Shown here: piece by piece, positions 13,622 to 26,205 of the stretch | Layout of the letters: each line of letters starts with the position of its first letter | Position numbering within the stretch: the stretch's first letter is position 1 | Assembly (NCBI RefSeq): GCF_030848805.1 | Contig: NC_092358.1 | Location: 20,245,297-20,309,296 of the forward strand | DNA length: 64,000 nt | Origin: Temnothorax longispinosus | Taxonomy: Eukaryota > Arthropoda > Insecta > Hymenoptera > Formicidae | Direction: 5' to 3' | The notes under the pieces: generated by a model | Databases searched by the model: none | Told to the model about the DNA's origin: nothing | What the model saw: the letters and a program-made list of their open reading frames with translations, nothing else | Position numbers and translations under genes: made by a program

Positions 13622-15813
13622 ATGGAGAGTGCTCCGAGGTACGGTGCGTGCCCGGTGTGCGGCGAAAACGCCACGTTGAAGTGCGGCAGCTGCAAACGGG
13701 AATTTTACTGCGACAAGTCGCACCAATCTCAAGACTGGCCGCGTCATAAGTCCACGTGTGGCGGTTGGGAGATAGGTCGCGACCCTGCACTCGGACGGCA
13801 CTTGCTGGCGACCAGGGACTTGACGCCGGGAGACGTGATCCTCTCGGAGGTGCCTTTGGTCTGGGGACCATCGACTCACGCGAATCAGCGGGTCTGCGTC
13901 GGTTGCGGTAAACGGTGCGACGACGTCGACGCGAGATGCGGCGGGTGTTGCTGGCCGGTGTGCAGACCCGATTGCGGAGGATTGTCCGATAAGAAGAGGC
14001 ACCAGCTCGAGTGCGCTTTCCTTGCGCACGCTAGAATTGTTCCCAGGTACCTCTATCCGGCGCAAGTTTTGGATAGTAATGAAGTATCCACCTTGAGATA
14101 CCACTAAATTAGCGAGATATTTAACAAAGGGAGAGGAGAATTTGTTTAATCGCGACTTGAGTCGTACCTACATCCGGAAAGTTTTAATTGTCTAAAAATG
14201 TTTCTAAAGAAGCAGTTTTTCGTTCGCGTCATTAATTTCACGCTACGCCCGCAGATGTGAGGTGCTTCTGGTGATTCGTATACTGATACTGTGGCGCACG
14301 AAATCGCGACGTTGGACGTCTTTGGCCAAACTGCAGAATCATGTGGAGTCGCGTGGACCCGGCACCGAGGCTCACGACGAGGTGTTGAGTGTGAACCAGC
14401 ATCTCGGGCCACTTTTATCGATGGCGTCTGATTGCAAAGACATTCTGCCGATGATTTGCGGCCTGATCGACGTGAACGCGTTGGAGACCGCGCCGCCGGA
14501 AGGCTCGGTGGCGATTTACGAGAACGCGTCTCTTCTAGAGCACTGCTGCATCGCGAACACGCGACACAGCTTTCGCGTCGACGACAAAGGCAGGCCGCGG
14601 ATTACCGTATACGCGGTCACGTCAATTAAAAAGTACGTATGTAGCTTCATTTATCTCTCTCATAAAAAAATTATTCATCTACTGAGAGATCTATTGTCGC
14701 TAAATAAAAAAAAAAGAATATTCTGAATTTAAAAATATCTTTAGTTTTGACGTGAAAATCTTGAAATAATTAGATTATATTGCGTTAAACGAAGAAAACT
14801 TGCTAGAATAAAGTCATTTTATACAGTTCAAGAAAAAAAGTTGAAATAAAAAGTTAAAATTCTTATAAGAAGATTATATATTGTTCAGTATATACAAAAC
14901 AATGAACGCGTTAATTTGAGTATACATATAAGTTTTGATTTGTTACTTCTTTCTTTTCTGTGTACGCATTTCGCGCGATTGATATTTTTAGGGGAGAACA
15001 CTTGAGCACCATGTACACACACGCGCTTTGGTCCACCAGAGTCAGGAGGGAGCATCTCCTTGCCACGAAATACTTCGCTTGTCGATGCAAGCGTTGCGCC
15101 GATTCCACGGAATTGGGCACGCATTTAGGCACCCTGAATTGTCCCTGCAAAAACGGACTCATGTTGCCAAACGATCCCCTAAACCTGAATACCGATTGGT
15201 CCTGTGACGCGTGTCCGGGAATAGTGACGTCCACGGAGGTCGCGGAGTTGATGGATAGACTGGAGCAAGAAGTTACGGAGGTCATGAAGCAGGCGACCAA
15301 ACATACCTTATCTGATCTTCTTTCACGGTAGAGCCTTATGCCTTTTTCCTAATTGATGATACATTGTTGAGTAGGAAAGTCTAGCTTGTATGTAATTTGC
15401 ATGTTATTTTGTGTTCGCTGAGAACAATGTTAAATATTAGACAGTCGCGATGAACGTTCATATTTTTTGCGCTATTACTTGGGAACTCAACAAATCGTCC
15501 GTTTAGGCTTACGGTGCTGCTACATCCCGGTCATCAGCATTGCATATCCGTGAGCCACTCACTGATGCAGCTGCTACCGGCGACCGATCCACGGAAATCG
15601 GAATTATGTAAGCGCGTCATGGACACGGTAAGTCGATTGGATCCGTACGGCGCTCGTTTGGCGCTTTACACGGCGGTCACCCTGCGGGAGCTCGCGACAT
15701 GTCCCGGCGAGGATAAGCGAGCCCATCTCGCCAGAGCGGCTTCGTTGCTGAAAGCAGAACCGCCAAATTCGCCCGGTGAAAGGCTCCTCAGACTCATCGA
15801 AGTGGAACTTTGA
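13622..15813 (+). CDS. SET and MYND domain protein, arthropod SMYD (SmydA-like), 4 exons
   Basis: Predicted member of the SMYD family of protein lysine methyltransferase-like proteins. Exons: 13622-14046, 14255-14632, 14992-15327, 15507-15813. Borders are GT/AG, phases match, and the product is 481 aa. A MYND zinc finger lies at residues 10-46 (C10, C13, C21, C24, C30, H34, H42, C46). A second cysteine cluster at about 90-120 is typical of the group. The SET region spans roughly residues 50-280, and IKKGEHLSTMY fits the strand before the post-SET part. A post-SET cysteine set follows (CRCKRC and a later CPC). The usual NHSCxPN motif reads EHCCIAN at 237-243, so methyltransferase activity is doubtful. 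The ATG at 13622 directly precedes the MYND finger. It resembles the expanded insect SmydA paralogues; I cannot assign which one. Confidence 0.92.
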
Positions 15814-16843
15814 TCTTAGCCCGTCGTGACACGTAACAGTAGCTATATTTTTGTTATTATACAAGTCGATATGTAAAACAGGGAAGGATCTCTAGAGTTC
15901 TTACTTACAAATGAGAAAGTACACGCCAGACTCGCGTGAATGCCAATTACTTGTTTGTCTGTCTAAATTTTCGTTTATTTGTTTTTCTTTTCGATTTCAT
16001 GTAATCTCTATTCGTAACTACAGATGGCCGTAAAAATGGCAAAATTATTGTATTTATTTAGGGTGAGAGGAGTATAAAAAAACTTATAACTATATGAAGA
16101 ATGTATACACATACATGTTATACAAATATCAAAATACGTTGATGTATACGTTTGTTGTCGATCCGCATTTACCACGGATGTCGCATATGTGTGTGTGTGT
16201 GTGTGTGTGTGTACACTGGTATGGTTGTACATGTCGTAAAATCTAGACTAGATGACTGTGCCTCTGCGACTGAACGTAATCCTTAAATCCGGAAATAACT
16301 TCTCGTTGCGCTTTTATTGTTTTCACATCGATTCGCGCTCAGTGTTGTCGCGATTGGTTGGCAAGTAAACTTAATAGCGAGATAAAATAGTTCACATGCG
16401 AAAATAAAACGGGAGTTATTTATCGAGTCCAATAAGATCCAATAGATAATCACCGTTTATACTTACCTGAATAAAATTTTAAAACAGCGAAAATTTATAT
16501 AAAATATTAATATCAGTTTGCATGTACCTACTTCAATAGATTTCTAAAACTCGCGTTATTGTCGCGATAGATATACGATTTGCACGTCTGATCCTCGAAA
16601 CCTTGTAGATCGTTTTTTTCCCGGTATGCAAGGTGTTCGAAAGGTTTCTTAAGTGTCTATGTGCCCTTTTTCCATCAATAGTCTCAATTACATGAAAAGT
16701 CACGACATCCATATATCACTTGAGAAACTTTTCGAACAACGCTCGTACATTATTTGATGAGAAGACAGGTGGGTCTAGGAGTCACCAACGGTGCCCCTAT
16801 CGTCGCGTCGGTCTTACAGTTCGCTTAATAGGAATCATACGGA
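15814..16843. other. tail-to-tail spacer between SMYD gene and NDNF gene
   Basis: About 1 kb separates two convergent genes and should contain both 3' UTRs. A plus-strand AATAAA lies at 16403-16408 and a minus-strand AATAAA at 16318-16313. If both are used, the transcripts overlap by about 90 bases. A TG microsatellite lies at 16189-16212. Confidence 0.55.
16189..16212. repeat. TG microsatellite
   Basis: About twelve TG units in the spacer between the convergent genes. Confidence 0.9.
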
Positions 16844-18433
16844 TTACGTTACGCAGGAACGTCGTGTGCGCACACCCAGCAGCGGGTAGGACAAGGACTG
16901 GCCGTTCATCTGCGCCGTGATCTGCAAAAGGTAAGCCTTGCCGGGCTGCAGCCTCCTCAGGGTGAACGGCAGCGCTCGATCATTCGGTGGGTTACGCTTC
17001 TCCTCGCAAACCTCGAACGTGTATTCGGACCGCCTACGCCGATGGAGCCCGCACTGATCCGGCACGGTCGTGACACTCGCCAAGGACGACGAACTCCGTA
17101 GTTCCTTCACCAGGATGCAGTATTTCGCGGCGCCGGCCGGTTCCACGCCTATCGTCACTTCGTGGCATGTCCTAAGGGATCGGTACTCCCGCGGCGGGTT
17201 CTTGGACGGTATCTGCGCCAAAAAGTGCGACGTCCAATTTACTTCTCGAACAAGACAAAGCTCTGGTTAATCGGAATTTATTATCGACGACGGGAGAGCC
17301 AATCGATGATGATTTTACGCGACTACGGTGCTATATTCTTGTAAATTCTCAAAGAATGTTAGTATGGTATAACTAGATGTGAGTTTATCTATAATATATT
17401 TCTCCTTAGGGTAGACCGGGGACAAAAGTAACAGGGTACAGTTGTAACATCGTGAATATTTCTTAAACTATAAAAGGTATGTGTGTATGACCGCGAGGCG
17501 AGATCCGCTAGATAGAGCGGCATTTGTTCCTTAGTTCATTGCCGCCCCTCGCGGAACGTGCACGTGTGCAGGAGAAGAAGTTACTTTTTTCCTTCCTGAA
17601 GTAAGTTTTCTTACGTGCATAAAATCTGAAATATTTTTTGTTCTTTATGCCGAAGGTATAAGGTTTTATTTTTATATGTTTTAGTGATTATTTATGTTGA
17701 TGATTTGCATAATACGATTGACTTTCATCCAGATATTTATGTAAAAAATTTACTTCAAATCATAAAATATCATTAGGGGACAATTGTAACATCAATGCCT
17801 GGGAACAGTTGTAGCGTTACAATTGTCCCCGTTGCTCGGGGACAACTTTAACTTAATCTAACCCTTTAAATATATATGATTATAAATAATCTTTCAGTTG
17901 AGAAAACAGTATTATTTGTTTTTGTTTGCTATAATGTAAAAATACTGATATTGTCATGTAACAAATTATTTTATCATTAAAGATGCATTTTTTATAGAAA
18001 ATTCGTAAGATTGATTACATAAACCTACTAAATAACCATTATTTTGTTTATAGATGATGTGGTACAATCGTTCCCCTCTGCTGTTACAATTGTCCCGGGG
18101 GTTGGGACGGTTGTAACAGTATTCCTCATATTCTTTAAACAATAATAACTTTTTTCCTAGTTACATTACTGAATTCAGCACAAGAAAATTTTGTAGTCAA
18201 ATAAATTCTACATCTAAAGGTACAGGTCTTTTTTACGTAGATATTATATTTTAACTGTTATAAAATCTTAAACTCAAAATGTTACTTTTGTAACATTTTG
18301 AGTTTAAGATTTTATAACAGTTAAAATATAACGGTCTACCCTACTATGAGGAAGTGTCAGAAGATAGAATAGAGTGTAACGGAATCTCTCGCGGTAGTTG
18401 TATGAAGGAAATATATATTAGTTTGCAAAGTCC

Positions 18434-18472
<39 letters not shown>

Positions 18473-21400
18473 TTGCGGATAAATGGTGGACGATTCCTGC
18501 GTAGCGAGGACTTTTATGGTAGATACTCGAACTAGCTCCTGCGGTGTGGTCGATATACGCAGGGTGTACGTCTTATTGGTGGGTAGAGGAGGTACGCGCA
18601 ACGAGGCGTATCCGACCACCTCTTTTTCCTGCTGATCACACGAGACACGTTTTACATGCATATAGGTGTATCGACGCTGTCACGAAAGCCGTATTCCGAT
18701 TAATGACAGGACGGCCGGTGGCTTTGCGATAGCGTCAATTGTTAATAGACTCTTTCGTGAATTTGCGGTCGGCGCGCATCCGATCGCTTTTCTGTAAATA
18801 CTCGATGTTTTACCCGCAGTATTCCTTGTCCGCTTAATTTCGCCTTCACGATGCCTCCACCGCAGGGAAGTATGTGAAAGGTGCTCGAGGTGTTGTCCGA
18901 CGGACGATAACGGAAATTGACGAAACCGTCGGTCTTTCGCAGATTAGCCGTGGTGTAACGACCGGTACGCAACGTCAGCTCCGGCGTCTTCTTGAACCTG
19001 ATAGCGTCGGTGGCGACCCGATTGGAGACGTTGTTCCGCGTGTTCACCTGTTGAATCAGCATCAGTCATTTCAATAGTTTAACAACAAGCAAATTCACGA
19101 GGTATTCAGCGTAGCACAGTTGAATCTGTAATTTGTAATGAAACACGTAAATAAACATATCTCGCAAGAGAGTTACAAAAATTGTATGCAGTTATGTAAT
19201 AAGAAACCAAGCGTCATTTCCGTGATTTTTAGTTCTCCTATTGTAAAGTGATACTTCAGTGGACAAAAAATTTTCTAATAACACATATGGAAGTGTATTT
19301 GAGCAGGATTATAATTCGGTCATTATATTTCGGATAACGTTGACGCAGAATTTTATTTCTAATGTTTCGCGAAATTTGTTCTAGCGGAAAAGTAAAGGTT
19401 TCGGAGTTGGCTCCGCATTGCAGAAACTGCGTCCAATTAATAATCTTTACGCTCTCTGTACAAGACTGTGTATGCGGTTCTCGCGTGAAGATGAACACGG
19501 CGCAAAAACTAAACGGAAGAGCGTCTATCAGCCTTCTTTTTAAACTGAGCGTATGATCCGTGCGGTTTTACGAGCGATCGATTCGATTAACGTGTGACGA
19601 GAGAGATGACCGACCACGTATAGGGTAAAGTTGTACGTAGTGTCGTATCTCATCCTGTGAAGCGTCAGCTTGGTCTGCCGCACGCAGTGCAGACCTTCCG
19701 GTCCGCCCCGATGATGGTGCTCCTTCGGGGAAGAGCCGGTTCTCGCCGCCGAGTGCGGATGAGCTTTCAGAACGTTCTGCGCGGCGCAGAGCGTCGATGG
19801 GTGCGGCTGCGTACCCGAAGTGACAGCTAAACAGTAGTTGGAGAGGTGAGGATCCACATGACTGGAAAAACAAACGTTCCATCTCGAAATTGCGACTCCA
19901 ACGAAATCGACGTAGACGCGCATTAACGCGCGGGCCTCGCTGTTACGTTCGTGTGCGCAATAACAGACCTCGGAAAGAAGAGAATTACCGCAATATCGCG
20001 TAAAAGTCCACAGATGACGATCGTGCTAAGAATAGATTTCGCGTTCCCGATAATTCGATTTATATCGCTTCTATGGAAATTTGTCCCTTGGCAGTAAAGT
20101 CGCGCCAACTCGTTCGCGTCATAATCCTGATCCTAAAGCTGCTCGCGAAATGCTTAGCAAATTACTGCAGTATTTACATCAACATATTCAAACATACTCG
20201 AGAAAAGCCTGATTCCAAACTTGTAGAAAGCAGTTTCAAAAGACAAATCGTCTTCTAATACATCCCATTACGTTCGGAATGCAAAGCGAGCGTAAGACGC
20301 GGTAAACGCAGCGATACCTTTTGCCCCAGGATATCGTCAGCCGACGTTTGCTTCGTCGCTGTTGAAATCTCAGCGTACGATGGCGATGTTCCTTTCCGTT
20401 CGCATATATGCCCGACACGTGATCCAGGGCGCTGGAAGTCGCATACAGAAGCACCGTGCCGGGCGACCGTTCCGCGGGGTCCGTGGACTTGATCTCGAAC
20501 CAGTAGAGACCGGACCGCGTCTTTGGTATCGTGAAATTTTGGTCCTCCGCGCCCTCGTACGTGAAGAGAGGAGATCCCGGCTTCAGGGTCTTCACAGGCC
20601 AACGCGTTTGCGCTAAATTGATTCGGAAATCATTCGAGCGACTTGACAACTCGAGGGATACCCCGATCACCCTTCGTCACACTCGAGGTGACACCAAATA
20701 TTATTTTGTTAAGTATATCACGTTTCTTTTTCTCGATCGCGCCTTCTAATCGTCAATCTTCAAGTTGTACATTAATCTTCAACAACTTCGACTAGTATCG
20801 AGATAGTTATAAATACATTGTAAATATAGCAGAAATATAGGAAAAATACAAAAAGAAAGGCCAATTTATTATTATTGACATAAGATGGAAAGTAAATAAA
20901 TAGTAACTTTTTAAATATTCGCGTACACTGTTAAATTCCTAGTATCAAATTATACTCAATTTAAGTAGTTTTTAACAATTCCCATAGATCGCTTCTACTC
21001 AATATGGCGTTAATTTAATAATGTTAATTTAACTAAATCAATGGAATTAAAATAATACTGTTTTGTGTATAAATAATAAATTTGGACACACATATGGTAA
21101 TTAAAAATAACAAAATGTTATTTAACTTAAGGTATTGGTTTAAATTTCATCCTTTAATATTTAACAGGATAGAATTTAGAATTGTAAATTGCGTTAAGAA
21201 TCAAAGCGTTTAAATCACTGATCGCATTGACAAGACGGTAAAACCGCATCTTTCTGTTAAGAGTTAAGCAGAATTTCACATACACTTTTTACCTTCTGCT
21301 TCCTGATCGTTTTCGGGCGGCTCTACGTAACTGACCGTCCAGGATATCGGGCCGCTGCACGGGCTAACGAGTAACGTGAGAGGCGGGCCTTCCCGTGGGC

Positions 21401-24400
21401 TCAGGTAATAGAACCTGCAAGAATTTCATCTGCATCCAGTTTGATATTGGTGTTCGCGGCACGTCGAACGTACGCAAACGAATAAAAATGCGAATTCGAT
21501 TTCAAATGTCTTCATTGACCACCCTACGGTCGAGGAAATCGTTTCCCGTACTGATCGATAGCGATTTCGTTCCGTTTTCGACGGTTTCCCCGCATCGTCG
21601 AGCGCACTGTCGCAAAAATCACCGCCGCGCCTGTCGACTTAACCCGGCGCGGCGCGCGAGCATCGCTTCGCAAGCCCCTCGTTAACATAATCGGCGTGGA
21701 TCAGCAATGTTAATCCGCTGGAGAACACCGCGCCGGGCGGCGGATGTTGCATATCGTAATTGAAATAATTACCCGGTAGTCGCCGCAATCTCGTAGTCAC
21801 GCAATACGCATACATGTGCTACGCACGCATACATATATAACCACTGGATTCCACCGTCGTTATATTTAGTCACAATGTTGATCGGTTCGATACAATTCTT
21901 TTTTTTCTCTCCTCCTTATCCCCCTGTCTCCTCCGCTTTCTTTCTTCTTTTCGAAAATTACACTGGTTAACTTTACGCCTCGACGATGCTGCTCATCCTA
22001 TACCGCCCCCGCTCTTCTTCGTGCCCTTCCTCACGCCGTTGGGGGCACTCTTTTTTCCTCTATTTTGCGTCGATGTCTACAACAGTCTACAACGCGCGCG
22101 GCTCAACCCGTTAGCTTCCGAGCGTCACCGCCGCCACCGCCGCCGCCGCCACCGCGTCGTTGTCGTCATCATCGTCGTCGTCGTCCGTCGTTTGCAAGAA
22201 ACGTCGAGACGCCGCCGTCGGTGCAGTCGCCACACGTGCTCCTCTCGTTCGCGTCTGGCGCTGAGACAGCTATTGTAAAATTAGCGTCGGGGCACAATGC
22301 CGGCGTCGCGGCGTCTGGGGTCGCGCAGCCACGACCCCCGTGGTCTAAATCCGGCATCCGTGAAGTCATCCTGAACACGAAGAAGAGAAAGAGAGAGAGA
22401 AGGAGGCGGGGGGAGGGAGGCAGAGACGAGGAGAACCCCGAATTGATTCTGTTAGACGGTCTGTTCTCTCCCTCTCTTTTGTCGCGAGTCTGCCGCAAGT
22501 TTCGTGGAAAGTCGCGACCGAGATAGGTAGGCAGGGCGCTTTTACGCGGCGCGTGGCATCACTCGTCCTCTTCATCCTGGCGCGCGATCCGCGAGGGGAG
22601 CGACCCTGCGGAAGGTGCGACTGGACGCGCCGCGAGAATGATGGTAACATCGATACGGACGGTGGAGTCCAAAGGGTGGTTTTAGATTACGCGTTTTAAT
22701 TTCCCGATTATTAAGTCATAGTATAAAGAAAACCTCTAATGGCAGAGTGACAGATAATTTTGTCAATTTCGAGTTCTCAATTAAAATATCGAAGTACAGA
22801 TTGTATTAAGCGATTGAAAACAAAGCTCAAAAGAGAAAAAAGCTTGAAGTATTTCAAACTTAATACTTTCAAAAATTGTCTAGTAATATTTGCAAGTAGA
22901 CAAGAGGGAGAAAATTGACTTCGGAATTTCTACTTCCGACAGACGGATGTAAAAACATCATTTAACAATAGAATTCGGAGCTCGTGTGGTATCAGCGACG
23001 AAAGAAGTGTCATGGCCTTTGCGTAGCAGGCGTGAAGACATCCGAGGTACGAGGAAGTAGAATCATCTATTAAAGATTATCACGCTCGAAATTCGACAGA
23101 TGTGAATTTGCTACATTGTCGGGAGAAAATCGTTGTGCAAATGCTCACTAAATAATCGTAATTTACATTCTAAGCATTACGAAATTTTACGATTTTTTCG
23201 AAACGAGACGCACGAGCATTCATTGCCCTCCTTAAACCTCTGTCTCGGTTGGAGACCGACTTTACAGGAGATATTACCGCGCGTTATTCCGCACAAATCT
23301 TTGATTTTATACGATCATGATACGTCAAGGTTCTTCAACGGGGCGAACGTACCAAAATCGAATCGAAAACGCCGTGTCCCATTGTCTTTTATAGTACGTT
23401 CTCGGTTTGCAAGGATTTCTCTTGGAAGCGGTAAGTCAGGTATATAAATATCTGCTCGCAGCAAAATCGAAAATCTCCCAAGCCAAGAGAGAAGCGTGTA
23501 ATTCTGTACTTCGACTTCAGTCAGAGTTTCGCGGAAACCATCCGATAGAAGGACTTTATGACGCGTGGCGTCGCGACGGATCGGACCATTAGACACCGGG
23601 TGAACATTGTGAGGGTGTAAAGGAGCACGTGGACAATAACGGAGCGACCAAATTTTATCGTCCATCTCCATCGCGCCGTATGCAACAGTCGGCGGCGCGC
23701 AGTCTCCGTTTTCTCTTATCGTCGGGAAACTTGAAGCGGCTACTTATGGCCACATAAGCAAATATGTATACGGCCGCCACCTTCTTTGATGATCACGAGG
23801 CTATGAAGCATAATAAATTAAAACAAATAAAAGTGAATCAAGCGAGTCTAACGAGTTATTCGCTCCGTTATCCCCCAGTTCGTTTTCCATCTATCGTCTG
23901 TCTCATTCGTCGGTTAATTAAAGCATTATTGCGAGGAATCTGTCATTTAATAATCGCGTATTTATCGCAGAAGATAGCTGTACTTAATTTATTAAAAAAA
24001 AAAAGAAAAAGTTTCGTTGCAAGTTACTTTCGGTAAAAGTAGCAACAGCGTGACTTTTACGACGCAACCGGCCTTCATCTGTTCTTCCCGTGTACGTCGA
24101 CATAACATATCTCGCTATATTCGCTACAAGTGATGAAGCTGTGAACCATCGATATGAGTCGAATGTATCGAATCGACTCATGCCTATACGCAAAATGTGC
24201 GTCGAATTGCGTGCACAAACGTCTCGTGGTTGACGAAACGCGGCACGGGGTGCGTGACGTTGCTGTAAACGTTCGCGGTGCCGTCGTTGCGCGTATCGAG
24301 CAAACAATTTACGCGCACGTAAAAATAGTTGCTTAAATATTTCTCGCCGACTTGAGGTATACACGTGTACACTCGCACCGTGCTAAGATTGCGCGCGCTA

Positions 24401-25438
24401 ATTTTGCTGCATTAAAAGAGAAAAAAATTGCTACGCTAGATCTTGTTGCGAACGCGCAATAGTCGTGATAGAAAATTGTTTGAAATGTTCTCGATTTTAA
24501 ACGTCGATCACTTCTAATCTCTGATTGATAGCTTGAACGCGTCTTAATCGAATCAGAATTAGTTACTAATAACATTATATGAATAAAATAAATTGGAAAA
24601 GTGCTCCAAAACTCGAAATAATTCTTAAGTAAAACTAGAGAAAGAGAGTTTAAACAATTTTAACCAATCTACCATATTTAAACAACATTCCATTACAAGA
24701 ATATGCGAAATGTTAATAAAGCGAATTTTGAATTAAAAATCGAAAGAATATAGAAGGTAAATTGATGAATTATTTACAGCAATGTCTAAAATTTCATCGA
24801 TGAGAAATTAATTCCAAGCTAGAGTTCCTTCCCGCGATTTCGGTAAACTTGGTCCTTCCGAAAACACAAGAGATCTATCAGATTTCTAATAGAGATCACG
24901 CGTCGTATTCAAACTAACGATCGATCGAGTATTTCTGCGGATATGATTGTGACAGTGCAATGTCATAATTATCCGAACTAATCATACCAGCGGTCTCTTC
25001 TCGGATAATTAAACGGCGACGAACGAGGAATCGACACCGCGGCCAATGTAACGTAGTGCGGTATCGGACTTCCTCGCTGCCGTCAGACGTAAATCTCCCG
25101 TCAGACGATGTCACGGGAAAAGAAGCCTCGCGACAATAGTGTAACAAAATAAGTTTATCGAATACTCACTGAGACACGTTGCCGGGTCTGATGGTCGCCG
25201 GTATCTGGTACTCGGGGTGCAACACGCCGGTCCGGTTGAACTCTTGGACGCGGGTCGGCCGGTCGGCGCCGAACGGTCTCGGACTGCCGATTGTCCGGTA
25301 AAGTTGCTGTTGCTGCGGCTGCGGCTGCGAGCGTTGCTGCAATTGCTGCAACTGCTGCCTGGCGCAAAACGGGCAACCGGTGCAACTGCGCGCGATCGAC
25401 GCGAGTATCATCAGGACGCCGATCATGATGCACGACAT
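16844..25438 (-). CDS. Ndnf: NDNF-family secreted protein (Drosophila nord homologue), 7 coding exons
   Basis: Predicted secreted glycoprotein of the neuron-derived neurotrophic factor family; the Drosophila member nord modulates BMP signalling. Exons on the minus strand: 25438-25170, 21414-21293, 20612-20318, 19939-19615, 19047-18814, 18676-18473, 17212-16844. Phases match throughout and give 605 aa. Residues 1-20 form a hydrophobic signal peptide, followed by a Gln-rich stretch at about 28-45 and N-glycosylation sequons at N68 and N87. Family landmarks are FYYLSPREGPPLTLLVSPC (residues from about 91), the SGLYWFEIKST strand, the first FN3-like module with YCLAVTSG...LCAAQ, the VNTRNN...VATDAIRFKKT segment, and a second FN3-like module (about 484-605) ending VRTRRSC, near the usual family C-terminus. 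The exon 4 donor (GTG|GTCGGT) is non-canonical after GT. Exon 6 is followed directly by a long TG repeat. Intron 6 holds a mobile element. Confidence 0.92.
17409..18341. mobile_element. TA-flanked MITE-like element with terminal perfect hairpin, in NDNF intron 6
   Basis: A 933-bp element with inverted ends GGGTAGACCG and CGGTCTACCC sits between TA dinucleotides (17407-17408 and 18342-18343). Several inner copies of a GGGACAATTGTAAC-like motif occur in both orientations (around 17776, 17816, 17835, 18085 and 18105). There is no transposase frame. The TA duplication suggests a Tc1/mariner-type origin, but the family was not identified. Confidence 0.75.
18245..18330. repeat. perfect 41-bp-arm hairpin with TTTT loop
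   Basis: Arms 18245-18285 and 18290-18330 are exact reverse complements with a four-base TTTT loop. The hairpin ends immediately before the right terminal repeat of the surrounding element. Confidence 0.95.
18436..18470. repeat. CA/TG microsatellite abutting NDNF exon 6 donor
   Basis: About 17 CA units on the plus strand. On the NDNF transcript this reads as a UG repeat that begins within three bases of the exon 6 donor at 18472-18471. Confidence 0.95.
21415..25169. other. NDNF intron 1, no gene seen inside
   Basis: A 3.75-kb intron between the signal-peptide exon and the second coding exon, much longer than the other introns. It includes a GC-rich island at about 22.05-22.65 kb with CCG/CGC repeats and a GA-rich stretch, which may be regulatory. 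The remainder is AT-rich. Confidence 0.6.
22040..22640. promoter_or_regulatory. GC-rich island in NDNF intron 1
   Basis: A CpG-dense block with CCGCCGCCA-type repeats and a GA-rich tract near 22380-22420. Reading frames across it are arginine/histidine/proline-rich on both strands and have no domain. It could be an internal promoter or enhancer; this rests on composition only. Confidence 0.3.
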
Positions 25439-25748
25439 GATGATCGCGTTAAGAGATGGTTCCCGGTCTCTCGTAAGTAATGACGACGACGGCGACGACG
25501 ACGTCCGTCGTTCAGTAGCGAAGGAGTTCGACTGTGTGCCGAACGAGCGAGCGAACTGCCGTCGCCACCACCGCCACCGCCGCCACCACCGCCGCCGCTG
25601 CGGTCTAAGAAACCACGTCGGCGGCCGACGAAACGAAGTAACCCCTCTCGGTTCCTAATCGGACGACTCCCGCGTTCGTCCCCCGTGTTCTGATAGAAAC
25701 CCTCCTTCTCCCTGCCCTTCACCTTTCTGTCCTCACGTAAGTCTGTTA

Positions 25749-25892
25749 GGGCCTTGGCACATAGAAAAACTTAAGCAGTAAAACGTTAGCAGTAAGAAAA
25801 TCAACAGTTTGGATTTGCTATTGTTTATGTTATGCCTTAAGTTCTTGACTGTGATTGGCTGATTTGCTTAAGTTTTTTGTGTACCACGGTCC
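25749..25892. mobile_element. Harbinger-like MITE (144 bp, TTA target duplication)
   Basis: Ends GGGCCTTGGCACA and, inverted, GGACCGTGGTACA are followed inward by a shared AAAAACTTAAGCA. TTA lies on both sides (25746-25748 and 25893-25895). A 3-bp TTA/TAA duplication with GG-starting ends is characteristic of PIF/Harbinger elements. Confidence 0.7.
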
Positions 25893-26205
25893 TTATTTTT
25901 TCGCAGGCTTATGTACTCGTTAATCCGATCCGCAACTTTGTGAGAATTGTTAATAAAAATAATGAACAATCGTTTATCGTTGTTGCAAGTAGCGTTTTCG
26001 ATTATCAATCGAAGATGCGCGACTCGAACAAATTCCATCTCTTGTTTCTTGTTCTTCACGATTGAATCTATGGTGCATTACGAGAATTAAAATATTTGAT
26101 CACCGAGAATTCTGATTCTTTTAAAATATTTTTTTATTAAAGCAACTATATATACGCGTTTCCCTTGGATGCGATGTCTTCGAACTTAAAATAAACGTCT
26201 TCTTT

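Noticed and set aside
22065..22526. 153-codon frame in NDNF intron 1
   Set aside because: Low-complexity Pro/Arg/Ser translation of a GC repeat block, with similar frames on the other strand.
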